47,088 nt of DNA from Planctomycetota bacterium (lineage in GTDB: Bacteria; Planctomycetota; UBA1135; GCA-002686595). The translations under genes were made by a program, and so were the position numbers. Shown piece after piece: positions 1 to 9,790 of the stretch; position 1 is the first letter of the stretch; every line of letters starts with the position of its first letter. The stretch lies in assembly GCA_016779225.1 (NCBI GenBank), contig JADHNZ010000026.1:1-47088 (forward strand), written 5' to 3'. Under the pieces are notes generated by a model. It ran no database searches and had not been told where the DNA came from. It saw only the letters and a program-made list of their open reading frames with translations.

Positions 1-1598
1 AGCAGGCCCGCGACCATGCCCGTGACCGCGCCGGCCTTGTTCATCCGCTTGGAGAAGATGCCCAGCACGATCGCCGGGAAGAACGAGCTGGCCGCGAGTC
101 CGAAGGCGAAGGCCACGACCTGCGCCACGAAGCCGGGGGGATAGATGCCGAGGATGCCGGCAACCACCACAGCCACGGCCGCGGCGCAGCGGGCCGCGAT
201 CAGCTCGCCGCGCTCGCTGATGTTCGGAGCGAAGCCGCGCTTGAGCAGGTCGTGGCTCACGGCGGTGGAGACCACCAGCAGCAGGCCGGCAGCCGTGGAC
301 AGGGCCGCGGCCAGGGCGCCGGCGGCCACGAGGCCGATCACCCACGCGGGCAGGCCGGCGATCTCAGGGTTGGCGAGCACCATGATGTCGCGGTCCACAT
401 AGAGCTCGTTCTCGCCCTCGCTCGCCGGGTTCAGCACCGTGCGCTCCCCCTGGGCCCCGCGCTCCTCCGCGAAGACCGGCTTGGGGTTGCCGTCCGGCGC
501 GCCAAAGGCCGTGCCCTTGCGGTACTGCACGCGGCCGTCGCCGTTCTTGTCGACCCAGGCGATCAGGCCCGTGTCCTCCCAGGTCCGGAACCACTCGGGG
601 AGTGCCTTCTCCTCGGCCCCGGAGGCCGCGTAGCGGGCGCCGTCCACCGCGTGGATCAGGTTCGTGCGCGCGAAGGCCGCCACGGCGGGGGCCGCCGTGT
701 AGAGGATCGCGATGAAGAGCAGGGCCCAGAAGGCGCTCGTGCGCGCGGCGCGCACGCTGGGCACCGTGTAGAAGCGCACGATCACATGGGGCAGGCCGGC
801 GGTCCCCACCATCAGGGCCAGGGTGATGCAGAAGACATCGACCACGGGCTTGGACCCGTCGGTGTAGGGCGCGAAGCCAAGCTCCGCGTGCAGGCGATCG
901 AGGGTCTCGAGCAGCCAGGCTCCGCCCGTGGCGACCTCCTGGCCGAGGGGGCCCTCGAGCCGCCCTCCGAAGCCCAGCTGCGGGATGGGGTTCCCCGTCA
1001 GCATCTGGGAGATGAAGACGGCCGGGACGAGGAAGGCCACGATCAGGATCGCGTACTGCGCCACCTGGGTCCAGGTGATCCCCTTCATGCCGCCGAGCAC
1101 GGCGTAGGTGAAGACGATCGCCATGCCGATCACGACGCCCTTCTCGACGCTCACCTCGAGGAAGCGGCTGAAGACCACGCCGACGCCGCGCATCTGGCCG
1201 GCCACATAGGTGAACGAGACGAAGATGGCGGCGAACACGGCGACCTTGCGCGCGACGCCCGACTCGTAGCGGTCCCCGATGAAGTCGGGCACGGTGAACT
1301 TGCCGAACTTGCGCAGGTAGGGCGCGAGCAGCACCGCGAGCAGGACATAGCCCCCTGTCCAGCCCATCAGGTACACGGAGCCGTCGTACCCGAGGAAGCT
1401 GATCAGGCCGGCCATGCCCAGGAACGACGCCGCGCTCATCCAGTCGGCCGCCGTCGCCATGCCGTTCGCCAGCGGAGGCACGCCCTTACCCGCCACATAG
1501 AACTCGCCCGTGGAGGAGGCTCGCGAGCGGATGGCGATGTAGATGTAGAGGCTGAAGGTCAGCCCCACGATCAGGAAGGTCCAGCCCTGAACGGTCAT
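1..1598 (-). CDS. Sodium:solute symporter, large subunit (VC_2705/ActP-like), C-terminus off the window
   Basis: Sodium-coupled importer of a small solute (an acetate-like carboxylate is possible) in the inner membrane. Reading from ATG 1598 on the minus strand gives an SSS-family protein beginning MTVQGWTFLIVGLTFSLYIY, with repeated hydrophobic segments and the conserved patches GEFYVAGKGVPPLANGMATA and LSTAAGLLLVVSTAVSHDLL. About 532 residues are visible; the frame is open at base 1, so the end lies outside. A hydrophilic insert near residues 320-385 contains an EF-hand-like stretch (VDKNGDGRVQY). The upstream DUF4212 gene overlaps it by four bases (ATGA, 1595-1598), the typical pairing of the VC_2704/VC_2705 type. 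The family is clear; the substrate is not. Confidence 0.9.
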   Translation of the reverse strand, partial: MTVQGWTFLIVGLTFSLYIYIAIRSRASSTGEFYVAGKGVPPLANGMATAADWMSAASFLGMAGLISFLGYDGSVYLMGWTGGYVLLAVLLAPYLRKFGKFTVPDFIGDRYESGVARKVAVFAAIFVSFTYVAGQMRGVGVVFSRFLEVSVEKGVVIGMAIVFTYAVLGGMKGITWTQVAQYAILIVAFLVPAVFISQMLTGNPIPQLGFGGRLEGPLGQEVATGGAWLLETLDRLHAELGFAPYTDGSKPVVDVFCITLALMVGTAGLPHVIVRFYTVPSVRAARTSAFWALLFIAILYTAAPAVAAFARTNLIHAVDGARYAASGAEEKALPEWFRTWEDTGLIAWVDKNGDGRVQYRKGTAFGAPDGNPKPVFAEERGAQGERTVLNPASEGENELYVDRDIMVLANPEIAGLPAWVIGLVAAGALAAALSTAAGLLLVVSTAVSHDLLKRGFAPNISERGELIAARCAAAVAVVVAGILGIYPPGFVAQVVAFAFGLAASSFFPAIVLGIFSKRMNKAGAVTGMVAGL

Positions 1599-1879
1599 CG
1601 CGCGTCCTCCTCCTCGACGCCGAAGCGGCGGTCGAGCCGCGCCGCCCCGCGCACATAGATCGCGATCAGGACGACGAAGACCAGGATCGAGCCCTGCTGC
1701 GCGAACCAGAAGCCCAGGGGGAACCCGGTCCCCGGCAGCGTCCACTGATCGAGGAACTCGCGGAGGAGCACCCCCGCGCCCAGGGACACGGCGAACCACA
1801 CGGCCATCAGCGTCAGCACCAGGCGCAGGTTGGCGCGCCAGTACGCCGCGGGGTCGGCGTGGGGGGAGGGGCTGTTCAT
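1595..1879 (-). CDS. DUF4212 small subunit of sodium:solute symporter
   Basis: A 94-residue membrane protein with two hydrophobic segments (about residues 20-40 and 55-75) and the family pattern YWRANLRLVL near the N-terminus. In known genomes DUF4212 proteins are encoded just before VC_2705-type SSS transporters and are treated as their small subunit, which is the arrangement here: its TGA overlaps the transporter ATG. I chose ATG 1879 over a longer frame reaching 1972, because the added residues are low in similarity and because a TAGGCT hexamer sits eight bases upstream of 1879, matching the start layout of many other genes in the window. Confidence 0.88.
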   Translation of the reverse strand: MNSPSPHADPAAYWRANLRLVLTLMAVWFAVSLGAGVLLREFLDQWTLPGTGFPLGFWFAQQGSILVFVVLIAIYVRGAARLDRRFGVEEEDAR

Positions 1880-1887
1880 GGGGCGCG

Positions 1888-1893
1888 AGCCTA
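1888..1893 (-). promoter_or_regulatory. TAnnnT -10-like hexamer for DUF4212/symporter operon
   Basis: TAGGCT on the minus strand with 8 nt to the ATG at 1879, implying a leaderless or nearly leaderless transcript. No convincing -35 was seen. Confidence 0.5.
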
Positions 1894-2120
1894 GCCCAGG
1901 GGCCTGTGAGCAGGAGGGGTGCTCTGGGTCGGCTGCCCGAACCGCGCCCGTCCCAGGGGCCCTTTCCGGCATCCCGCCCCGCGAGGCGCGCCGTTCATGC
2001 TCGGAGGGGGACCCTGCCTGTAAGCCTGGGGTTTGGTTCGAAGTTCGAATCGGAGGGTCAGCCTAGGATGGGGGCCCCCGCTTGCCGATTCGGCCGATCC
2101 TGCCGATCCATGGGGAACCC

Positions 2121-4952
2121 ATGCGCCTCCCCCTCCTCCTCCTCAGCATGGCCTGGGCACCGGCCGCCGTAGCCCAGGACCCCGCCCTCCCGGCCCTCCA
2201 GTGGCGCGAGCTCGGTCCCAGCACCTTCAGCGGGCGGATCGTGGACATCGGCCTCCGCGCGGACGACCCGCTCGATGTGCTGGCGGCCTCCGCCTCCGGC
2301 GGCCTCTGGCGCACCCGCAACGAGGGCGTGACCTGGGAGTGCATCTTTCAGCACGAGGCGAGCATCTCGATCGGCGACATCGCCTGGGATCCCCAGGATG
2401 CCGAGGTCATCTGGGTCGGCACCGGCGAGGCCAACAACCAGCGCAGCTCCTACTGGGGCAATGGTGTCTACCGCACCACGGACGGAGGCAAGACCTGGAG
2501 CCACCTGGGTCTCGACGACACCCACCACATCGGGCGCATCGTCCTGCACCCCGCCGACTCGCGCGTGGCCTTCGTCGCCGCGCTGGGGCACCTGTACACC
2601 GCGAACGAGGAGCGCGGCCTCTATCGGACCAACGACGCCGGGGCCACCTGGACCCGCGTGCTGGACCTTGGTCCGGAGGTGGGGGTCGTGGATGTGGTCC
2701 TCGATCCCTCGAACCCCGACCTCGTCCTCGCCGCCTCCTACGAGCGTCTGCGGCGCGCGTGGGACTTCGACGGCAACGGCCCGGGCTCGGCGATCCACCG
2801 CTCCACGGACGGCGGCTCCACCTGGCAGCGCTGCGCCGGCCTCCCCGAGGGTGACATCGGCCGCATTGGCCTGACCGCGTTCCCCGGCCGTCCTGGGGTC
2901 TTCTTCGCCACCATCAGCGACCAGAACCGCGTGGAGGTCGCGCCCGCCGAGGATCCGACCCTCTCCCTTGAGACGCGCTTCGAGTCCGGCGTGCGCACCG
3001 TGACCCGCGCTCCCCGGGGAGGAGGCGCCCACGGCGCGGGCCTCCGCGAGGGCGATGTCCTGGTCAGCCTGGCCGGCAATCCGCTCGATCGCCTGTGGTC
3101 CTGGTCCACGGGCCTGGCAGCCATGGACCCCGACGCCGAGGTCGAGCTGGTCGTCCGTCGCGACGGCAAGGAGCGCACCCTCAAGGTCAGCCGCGCGGCC
3201 CTGCAGCTCGCGGTGGACTCGAGTCCGACCACGCGTGAGGTGGGCGGCAGCGTGTGGATCACCGAGGATGGAGGCGCCACCTGGGAGCGACGCTCCACCG
3301 AGCCCGTGGGCGGTGACCCGGCCTACTACTACGGCCAGATCCGCGTGGACCCCGGCGATGAGCAGCGCCTCTATCTCTGCGGCGTGCCCCTCTTCTGGAG
3401 CGACAACGGCGGCCGCACCTGGGACAGCAACCTCGCGCGCAGCACCCATGTGGACCACCATGCCGTGGAGGTGGATTCGCGGGACGGGCGCCGCGTGTGG
3501 CTCGGCAACGACGGCGGGCTGCACCTCTCGACGGACCGCGGCCGGACCTGGCGGCACTTCGACAACCTGCCCCTGGCGCAGTTCTACGCCGTCGGCCTCG
3601 ACCAGTCGCGGCCCTTCCGCGTCTACGGCGGGACCCAGGACAACGGCACCTGGGGTGGTCCCTCCACCTCGCGTAACCCGCGCGGCATCGGCGTCAGCGA
3701 GTGGTACCGCGTCGGCGGCGGCGACGGGTTCTACGCTCAGATCGATCCGGAGGACCCGAGCACCGTCTATGGCGAGAGCCAGTTCGGCTGGATCTATCGC
3801 CGCGATGTGGACTCTTGGTCCAGCCAGGGCATCCAGCCGCGCGCGCCCGAGGGCGAGACCTACCGCTTCAACTGGAACTCGCCGATCCTGCTGTCGAGGC
3901 ACAACCCGCGTACGGTTTGGTTCGGGGGCAACCGCCTCTTCAAGTCCCTTGATCGGGGCGACACCTGGTCGCTCATCACGGAGGACCTGACCACGGCCGA
4001 TCCGGAGAAGATCGCCGGTAATGTCCCGCACTGCACGATCACGACGGTTGCCGAGAGCGCGTTCCACCCCGACACGCTCCTCGTGGGGACGGACGATGGG
4101 CTGGTGCAGCTGACCCAGGACGGGGGCCACACCTGGGCCAACCTGAGCGGGCGCCTGCCGGGGCTCCCGAACGGCTGGTGGATCAGCCGCGTCGTGCTCT
4201 CCGAGCACGCGCCCGAGCGTGCCTTCGTGACCTGTACGGGCTATCGGGAGGATGACTTCCGCGCCCTGGCGTGGCGCACCGAGGACCTGGGCAAGACCTG
4301 GAAGCGCATCGACGCGGGACTGCCCGCCTCGCCGATCAATGTCCTCGCTGAGGACCCGGCCCAGGAGGGCACCCTGTTCGTCGGCACGGAGCACGGCGTG
4401 CATCTCAGCCTCGATGGGGGCGAGACCTGGAGCCCTCTGGGCAGCGGCCTGCCGACCCTTGCCGTCCACGACCTGAAGGTCCACGCCCGCGACCGCGAGC
4501 TGGTCCTAGGGACGCATGGCCGCGGGTTCTGGTCCCTCGACATCGCCGCCCTCGCTCATCTCGACGCCGAGACGCGGGGCAAGGCGCAGGCTCTCCTTCC
4601 GCCCCAGGACCTCGTGCGCTGGGAGCGGCGCAGCCTCAGCACCTCCTCGGGGGACGCGGACTGGTTCGGGAGCAACCCCGAGGCCGGGGCTGCGGTCTTC
4701 GTCTGGGTCGGGGACGCGGAGGCGGCCCCGGGCGGACTGAAGGTCAAGATCCTCGACGAGCAGGGCCGCGAGCAGGCGAGCCTCGAGGTGCCTGCGGGCC
4801 GCGGCCTGCAGCGGGTCGTCTGGACGGGCTCCCGCAGGCGCTGGTCCAGCGGGCCCGCGGAGGGCACCTACACGGTCGTGCTCGAGGGCGGGTCCGAGGA
4901 GCAGCGTCAGACCTTGCGCGTGCTCCCCGATCCGATTGGCGCAGAGCGCTGA
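2121..4952 (+). CDS. Sortilin/BNR-repeat beta-propeller protein with an internal PDZ domain
   Basis: Predicted exported protein of 943 residues. ATG 2121 gives a clean signal peptide (MRLPLLLLSMAWAPAAVAQ); longer in-frame starts lie upstream but do not. The body is made of VPS10/sortilin-type propeller repeats with recurrent S.DGG.TW / T.DGG.TW Asp-box motifs, for example TTDGGKTW and SLDGGETW, and family signatures such as GTQDNGTWGG (near residue 505) and GTHGRGFW (near 795). Between propeller strands, about residues 293-360, lies a PDZ-like domain (GLREGDVLVSLAGNPL). The role is unknown. Planctomycete relatives are annotated as glycosyl hydrolases on the strength of BNR repeats, but no catalytic residues can be assigned here. 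A TAGGAT hexamer at 2064-2069 could be its promoter, with a leader of about 45 nt. Confidence 0.85.
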   Translation: MRLPLLLLSMAWAPAAVAQDPALPALQWRELGPSTFSGRIVDIGLRADDPLDVLAASASGGLWRTRNEGVTWECIFQHEASISIGDIAWDPQDAEVIWVGTGEANNQRSSYWGNGVYRTTDGGKTWSHLGLDDTHHIGRIVLHPADSRVAFVAALGHLYTANEERGLYRTNDAGATWTRVLDLGPEVGVVDVVLDPSNPDLVLAASYERLRRAWDFDGNGPGSAIHRSTDGGSTWQRCAGLPEGDIGRIGLTAFPGRPGVFFATISDQNRVEVAPAEDPTLSLETRFESGVRTVTRAPRGGGAHGAGLREGDVLVSLAGNPLDRLWSWSTGLAAMDPDAEVELVVRRDGKERTLKVSRAALQLAVDSSPTTREVGGSVWITEDGGATWERRSTEPVGGDPAYYYGQIRVDPGDEQRLYLCGVPLFWSDNGGRTWDSNLARSTHVDHHAVEVDSRDGRRVWLGNDGGLHLSTDRGRTWRHFDNLPLAQFYAVGLDQSRPFRVYGGTQDNGTWGGPSTSRNPRGIGVSEWYRVGGGDGFYAQIDPEDPSTVYGESQFGWIYRRDVDSWSSQGIQPRAPEGETYRFNWNSPILLSRHNPRTVWFGGNRLFKSLDRGDTWSLITEDLTTADPEKIAGNVPHCTITTVAESAFHPDTLLVGTDDGLVQLTQDGGHTWANLSGRLPGLPNGWWISRVVLSEHAPERAFVTCTGYREDDFRALAWRTEDLGKTWKRIDAGLPASPINVLAEDPAQEGTLFVGTEHGVHLSLDGGETWSPLGSGLPTLAVHDLKVHARDRELVLGTHGRGFWSLDIAALAHLDAETRGKAQALLPPQDLVRWERRSLSTSSGDADWFGSNPEAGAAVFVWVGDAEAAPGGLKVKILDEQGREQASLEVPAGRGLQRVVWTGSRRRWSSGPAEGTYTVVLEGGSEEQRQTLRVLPDPIGAER

Positions 4953-5160
4953 GCCTGCGACGACCCCGGGACTCGCGGCGTGGGCCGTGCTGCCGAGCCG
5001 CGGCTCCTGCGGGGCTTCCATCCTGCCGCTTGCCTCGAACCGCGTGATCCGCGCGGCAGACCTGCCCCTGAGGACCCAAGTCGCCTCGCATCGCCGCGCA
5101 CCCGCGACGGATCCGCGCAGCCGGGGGCTCGCGCGGGGCCTGTCCCGCGCGGGGACCGTG

Positions 5161-5166
5161 TAGTCT
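5161..5166 (+). promoter_or_regulatory. TAnnnT -10-like hexamer for DUF1592 gene
   Basis: TAGTCT with 6 nt (GAGGGG) to the GTG start at 5173. The G-rich spacer could also be read as a Shine-Dalgarno, but it directly abuts the start codon. Confidence 0.5.
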
Positions 5167-5172
5167 GAGGGG

Positions 5173-8100
5173 GTGAGCGAGCCCCTCCGCCGTCCGCTAC
5201 GCGTCGCCCTCGCGGCGCTGATGGGTGCCAGCGTCGCTACGCCCGCACAGGCGCAGGACGAGGACCTCACCGCCCGCTACCGCGAGAGCGTGCGCCCGGT
5301 GCTGGAGCGCTACTGCTTCACCTGCCACGGCGAGGAGCGTCAGAAGGCGAACTTCCGCGTCGACACCCTCGACCCGGACCTGCTCACGGGCCCAGATGCC
5401 GAGGCCTGGAGCCATGTCCTCGATGTGATCAACCTCGGGGACATGCCGCCGCGCAAGGCAGACCAGCTGGACGACGACCAGCGCAGGGCGCTCGTGGCCT
5501 GGCTCGATGACGCCCTGGCCGCCAGCGCGCGTGCGCGCGCCGAGGAGCTGGAGCCCGTGCTGCGGCGCCTCAACAAGGACCAGTACACGCACACCCTGAG
5601 CGAGCTGCTCGGCGTGCGCGCCGAGTTCGGCAAGGTGCTGCCCGACGACGGCAAGTCCAGGCTCGGGTTCACCAACAACGGAGAGGTCCTGCAGGCCTCG
5701 CCCCTGCACCTGGACACCTACCAGCAGGTCGCGCGCCAGGCCGTTGCCGACGCCATCGTCACCGGCCCTCGTCCACAGCCCGTGCGCTACCGGGTCGTGT
5801 TCGGCAAGGGGAAGGGGATGAGGCATGTGGGAGCCCAGACGGGGGGCTACCAGTCGGTCATCTTCCCGTCGAACGACTTTCGCATCGATGTGCTCGATGC
5901 CCTGGGCGAGCCCCTGGAGGACCCTGGCCTCGACGCCGTGCGCCGCAAGATCAGCGTGGGCCTGCGTGGCTCCTCCCAGAGCCGCTGGCGCAGCGTTCCG
6001 GAGGGCGTGATCCTCTACGGGGCCCTACCGCACCGCGAGGTGGCGCCCGGCGCGTGGCAGGGGCCCTCACCGAACATCAAGCTCGAGCTGCAGCGCGTGT
6101 TCCCCGACCACGGGGACTTCGAGATGCGCGTCACGGCCTCGCGCGGCTACCTCCTGGAGAGCAACGAGCGCCTCCTGATCCCGCTCGAGGATCCCCGGCC
6201 CGTGACGGGCCTCGATGAGGAGGTCCCCTTCTTCGCCTACGAGGCCACGGTCTACCCCGCCACCAAGGGCATCGACCGCACGAACCTCGTCGTGGACGGC
6301 GAGCTCCTGCGGCCGGCCGAGGTCCCCAAGGACAGTGGCGTCCGCTTCCGCCACGAGGTCGAGCGCGCGGGCTACTGGCAGTTCGACCTGGTGCATCCCT
6401 CGGCGGATCCGGGGGCCGTGCCCTCCATCCGATTCCAGATCGGGAACCTCAAGGTGGACCAGCGCCTGCAGTTCACCGAGGCTGATCTGCGCCAGCAGGT
6501 GCATGTGACCGCGCTCGGCGCTGCCTACCTGCCCCCGGGCACCCACGACCTGCGCGTCGGCGGGCCGTTCTTCGTGGGCTTCAGCCACCTGGTGGCGACG
6601 CCGCTCGCCTCCGACCACCCGGCCGTCGCCTCCCTGCAGAAGCGCAGCGAGGCCGCCGCGGCCGAGGCCGCGCGGGAGCTCCCCGCCCTGCGAGCCTTCG
6701 TGGGCACGCGCACGGACGACGGGATGGACTACGCGACCTTCGACGACCCCGTCGCGGTCGATGCGCCGCTTGGACAGGCGGCGACCTACACCTTCCGCGG
6801 CCGGCTGGAGGACCTCCCCGTGCCCGAGCCCGAGTCGGGGGACACCGAGATCCTCTCGGGCTTCACCCTCCTCGGGGTGTGGAACGACCACCTCGTGAAG
6901 TCCTCCAAGGACCCCGGCCCTCCGCTGCTGCTCGAGGCCATCGAGGTCGAGGCGCCGATCCACGACCAGTGGCCGCCCCTGTCCCACCAGCGCATCTTCT
7001 TCGACTCGCGGAACCGCGCGGACGAGGACCTCTACGCCCGCGAGGTGATCGGCAGCTTCATGCAGCGCGCGTTCCGGCGGCCGGTCGCCGAGCACGAGGT
7101 CGCCCGCTATCACGAGTTCTGGCGCCTCCTGCGCCCGGAGTTCGAGACCTTCGAGGAGGCCGTGGGGGAGGTCCTGGTCGCGGTCCTCTGCTCGCCCAAC
7201 TTCCTGTACATGGTCGAGCCCGAGGAGGGCGCGGCGGTCGCCTCCACCGAGGGCACGGACGACCTGCTCGACGAGCACTCGCTCGCGAACCGGCTGTCCT
7301 ACTTCCTCTGGCACTCGCCTCCCGATGAGGAGCTCGTGCGCCTGGCGGACCAGGGCCGGCTCCACGAGCAGCTCCTCGACCAGACCGAGCGCCTGCTCGA
7401 CGACCCGCGCAGCGCTCGGTTCGTGCGTGCCTTCACGGAGGAGTGGCTGCGCATGGACCGCCAGGCCCTCATGACGATCAATGTGGATGTCCACCGGGAC
7501 TACACGCGCTTCGTCAAGCGGGACATGGCCGAGGAGACCTGGGCGTTCATGGAGGAGCTCCTGCGCCGTGACCTCTCCCTCGAGAACCTGGTCGACTCCG
7601 ACTTCGCCATGCTCAACCAGAACCTGGCGGAGTTCTATGGCGTCGAGGGCGTGATGGGCAACGCGTTCCGCCCGGTCGAGCTGCCGCGTGAGGCCGGGCG
7701 CGGCGGCCTGCTGTCCCAAGGAGCCTTCCTCGTCGGCCACAGCGATGGCACCGAGCCCCACGCCATCAAGCGCGCGGTGTGGATCAAGGAGAAGATCCTC
7801 GGCGAGCACCCGCCCCCGCCGCCCCCGAATGTGCCGCAGCTCGATGCGACCTCGCCGGATGCGGCGAAGCTCACCCTCAAGGAGCGGCTCGTGCAGCACC
7901 GGGACAACCCCTCCTGCCGGGACTGCCACGCGGGGATCGACCCGTACGGGCTCGCCTTCGAGGAGTACAGCGCGGTCGGCCGTCTCGAAATGGAGCGCAA
8001 GGGCCGACCGGTGGATGCGAGCACGACCCTGCCCGACGGCACCGAGCTGGCCGGCGTCGCGGCCCTGAAGGCCTGGATCCTGACCGAGCGTAAGGATGCC

Positions 8101-8271
8101 GTAGCGCGCTCCTTCGCCGAGGCCCTCTTCGCCTGGGCCCTTGGACGCGATGTGAGCTACGCCGACGAGGGCGAGCTCCAGGCCATCGTGGAGGCCGCTC
8201 GCGGGGAGGACTACAGGATCCGCTCCGTGGTTCGGGCAATCGTGTCCGGGCCATCGTTCCTGGGACGCTAG
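5173..8271 (+). CDS. Planctomycete cytochrome protein (DUF1587/DUF1592/DUF1588/DUF1585)
   Basis: Predicted periplasmic c-type haem protein of 1032 residues. After a signal peptide ending near APAQAQ come an N-terminal cytochrome with CFTCH at residues 48-52, the DUF1587 region with its LNKDQY motif, a central carbohydrate-binding-like segment, the DUF1592 and DUF1588 blocks (LANRLSYFLWHSPPD; LSQGAFLVGHSDG) and a C-terminal DUF1585 block. A second CxxCH, CRDCH at residues 915-919, precedes IDPYGLAFE, as is normal in DUF1588. These proteins are abundant in Planctomycetes, usually paired with a DUF1552 protein as here, and are thought to handle polysaccharide-derived substrates; the reaction is not established. 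The GTG at 5173 is the only start before the signal peptide. Confidence 0.92.
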   Translation: MSEPLRRPLRVALAALMGASVATPAQAQDEDLTARYRESVRPVLERYCFTCHGEERQKANFRVDTLDPDLLTGPDAEAWSHVLDVINLGDMPPRKADQLDDDQRRALVAWLDDALAASARARAEELEPVLRRLNKDQYTHTLSELLGVRAEFGKVLPDDGKSRLGFTNNGEVLQASPLHLDTYQQVARQAVADAIVTGPRPQPVRYRVVFGKGKGMRHVGAQTGGYQSVIFPSNDFRIDVLDALGEPLEDPGLDAVRRKISVGLRGSSQSRWRSVPEGVILYGALPHREVAPGAWQGPSPNIKLELQRVFPDHGDFEMRVTASRGYLLESNERLLIPLEDPRPVTGLDEEVPFFAYEATVYPATKGIDRTNLVVDGELLRPAEVPKDSGVRFRHEVERAGYWQFDLVHPSADPGAVPSIRFQIGNLKVDQRLQFTEADLRQQVHVTALGAAYLPPGTHDLRVGGPFFVGFSHLVATPLASDHPAVASLQKRSEAAAAEAARELPALRAFVGTRTDDGMDYATFDDPVAVDAPLGQAATYTFRGRLEDLPVPEPESGDTEILSGFTLLGVWNDHLVKSSKDPGPPLLLEAIEVEAPIHDQWPPLSHQRIFFDSRNRADEDLYAREVIGSFMQRAFRRPVAEHEVARYHEFWRLLRPEFETFEEAVGEVLVAVLCSPNFLYMVEPEEGAAVASTEGTDDLLDEHSLANRLSYFLWHSPPDEELVRLADQGRLHEQLLDQTERLLDDPRSARFVRAFTEEWLRMDRQALMTINVDVHRDYTRFVKRDMAEETWAFMEELLRRDLSLENLVDSDFAMLNQNLAEFYGVEGVMGNAFRPVELPREAGRGGLLSQGAFLVGHSDGTEPHAIKRAVWIKEKILGEHPPPPPPNVPQLDATSPDAAKLTLKERLVQHRDNPSCRDCHAGIDPYGLAFEEYSAVGRLEMERKGRPVDASTTLPDGTELAGVAALKAWILTERKDAVARSFAEALFAWALGRDVSYADEGELQAIVEAARGEDYRIRSVVRAIVSGPSFLGR

Positions 8272-8355
8272 ACTGGAACAAGCGCCTAGCCCATGGATCC
8301 CTGCAGGGCTCCACGGCTTTGGCGACCGCGCGTTCAACGCGTCCAGCCCATCACC

Positions 8356-9696
8356 ATGAGCCGCAAGTCCTGGCACCTCGACCGTCGCACCATGCTGCGA
8401 GGCATGGGCGTCTCCGTGGCCCTGCCCCTCCTCGAGGGAATGAGCTGGGCTGGCGGTCCGAAGGCACCCGCGCGACCCAAGCGGCTGTGCTTCGTCTCGT
8501 TCCCCGATGGCTGCAGCCTCCCGAACGCCGACGACGCCGCCAACGCCAAGTGGCGCTGGTATCCCGTGGCGCCGGGCCGGGACTACGAGCTGACCCCGGT
8601 CCTGCGCTCCCTCGCTCCCTACCGCGAGGACCTCTCCCTGCACGGCGGCCTGAGCCACCCGCTGAGCCGGGAGCTCCTGGGGCACCTGGCGGGGGACACC
8701 TGGCTCACCGGCGGCGATGTGCGGGGCGACCGCTACCAGAACACGGTCTCGGTGGACCAGGTCGCGGCGCTGCAGCTGAAGCAGCACACGCGCTACCCGT
8801 CGCTGACCCTCTCCATCGATGGCGGCGTGGGCTACAAGTCGCGCGTCTCGACCCTGTCGTTCGACTTCAACGGGCACCCGATCCCGGCTGAGCACAAGCA
8901 GCGCGCGATCTTCGAGCGCTACTTCTCCTCCGGCGGCGGCGACCTCGCGGCGCGGCGCAAGAGCCTCGCCCAGGGCCGCAAGATCGTCGACCTGATCCAC
9001 GAGGACAGCAAGCGGCTGGGCCGTCGCCTCTCGAAGCAGGACCAGGCCAAGCTCGACGAGTATCTGGACTCCCTGAACAAGGTCGAGGAGCAGATCCAGC
9101 GCAACGAGGCGTGGCTCGACATTCCCCTCAAGCCCCTCGACACGGACCACCTCGAGCTCGATCCCGATCCCCGCGTGGATCCGGCGGCCTATGTCAAGAC
9201 GACCTACGACCTGATCGCGCTCGCCTTCCAGGCCGACCTCACCCGCGTGGTCACCTATCAGGTCGGCCGCGAGGACGGCATGGGCTTCGAGGACTCGTTC
9301 CCGAACCTGGCGCTGGGCATCAAGCGCGGCCACCACACCATCAGCCACGACACCCACGAGGGTCACTGGGAGGAGTGGGGACGGTACGACCAGTGGGTCG
9401 CCGACCAGTTCGGTCACTTCGTGAAGCGCCTCGCCGAGACCGAAGACGAGCACGGCCGGCTCCTGGACGACACCCTCGTCCTGTACGGCAGCTGCTGCTC
9501 CACGACCCACAACGCCCGCAACTACCCGCTGGCGCTGCTGGGCGGCCGCAACATGGGCGTTCAGCACGGGGCCTACACCGTCCACAACGAGACGGTCCCC
9601 ATGTCGAACCTGCTGCTCTCCATGCTTCACGCCGCGGGCGTCGAGAAGGAGACCTTCTCCGACGCCACCGGGCTGCTCCCGGGCGTCCTCGCCTGA
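8356..9696 (+). CDS. DUF1552 domain-containing protein, Tat-type signal
   Basis: A 446-residue exported protein of the planctomycete DUF1552 family. The start at ATG 8356 gives MSRKSWHLDRRTMLRGMG, a twin-arginine-like leader (RRTMLRG) with a hydrophobic stretch ending at LPLLEGM, matching the usual N-terminus of the family. Conserved patches include NTVSVDQVAA and LYGSCCSTTHNARNYP. A longer frame begins at ATG 8293 but only adds an arginine-rich tail. It follows the DUF1592 gene by 84 bp and is its customary partner. A TAGACT hexamer overlaps the preceding stop codon (8269-8274) and may give the gene its own promoter. The biochemical function is unknown. Confidence 0.88.
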   Translation: MSRKSWHLDRRTMLRGMGVSVALPLLEGMSWAGGPKAPARPKRLCFVSFPDGCSLPNADDAANAKWRWYPVAPGRDYELTPVLRSLAPYREDLSLHGGLSHPLSRELLGHLAGDTWLTGGDVRGDRYQNTVSVDQVAALQLKQHTRYPSLTLSIDGGVGYKSRVSTLSFDFNGHPIPAEHKQRAIFERYFSSGGGDLAARRKSLAQGRKIVDLIHEDSKRLGRRLSKQDQAKLDEYLDSLNKVEEQIQRNEAWLDIPLKPLDTDHLELDPDPRVDPAAYVKTTYDLIALAFQADLTRVVTYQVGREDGMGFEDSFPNLALGIKRGHHTISHDTHEGHWEEWGRYDQWVADQFGHFVKRLAETEDEHGRLLDDTLVLYGSCCSTTHNARNYPLALLGGRNMGVQHGAYTVHNETVPMSNLLLSMLHAAGVEKETFSDATGLLPGVLA

Positions 9697-9790
9697 GCAG
9701 CGCGCTCCCGGGGCTCACCCGCGGGTGCACTGCAGCCTGATCGCCGCGCTCTCTCCGGGCCGCCTCGTTGCAGATGAGGCAATCCTGCTC

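Noticed and set aside
2034-2052. GGTTCGAAGTTCGAATC resembles a tRNA T-loop
   Set aside because: The bases flanking either TTCGAA cannot form the 5-bp T-stem, and no acceptor or anticodon arm can be drawn on either strand.
8293-8355. Longer start for the DUF1552 gene at ATG 8293
   Set aside because: It would put 21 arginine- and proline-rich residues before a standard Tat leader; family members start near the MSRKSWHLDRR point.
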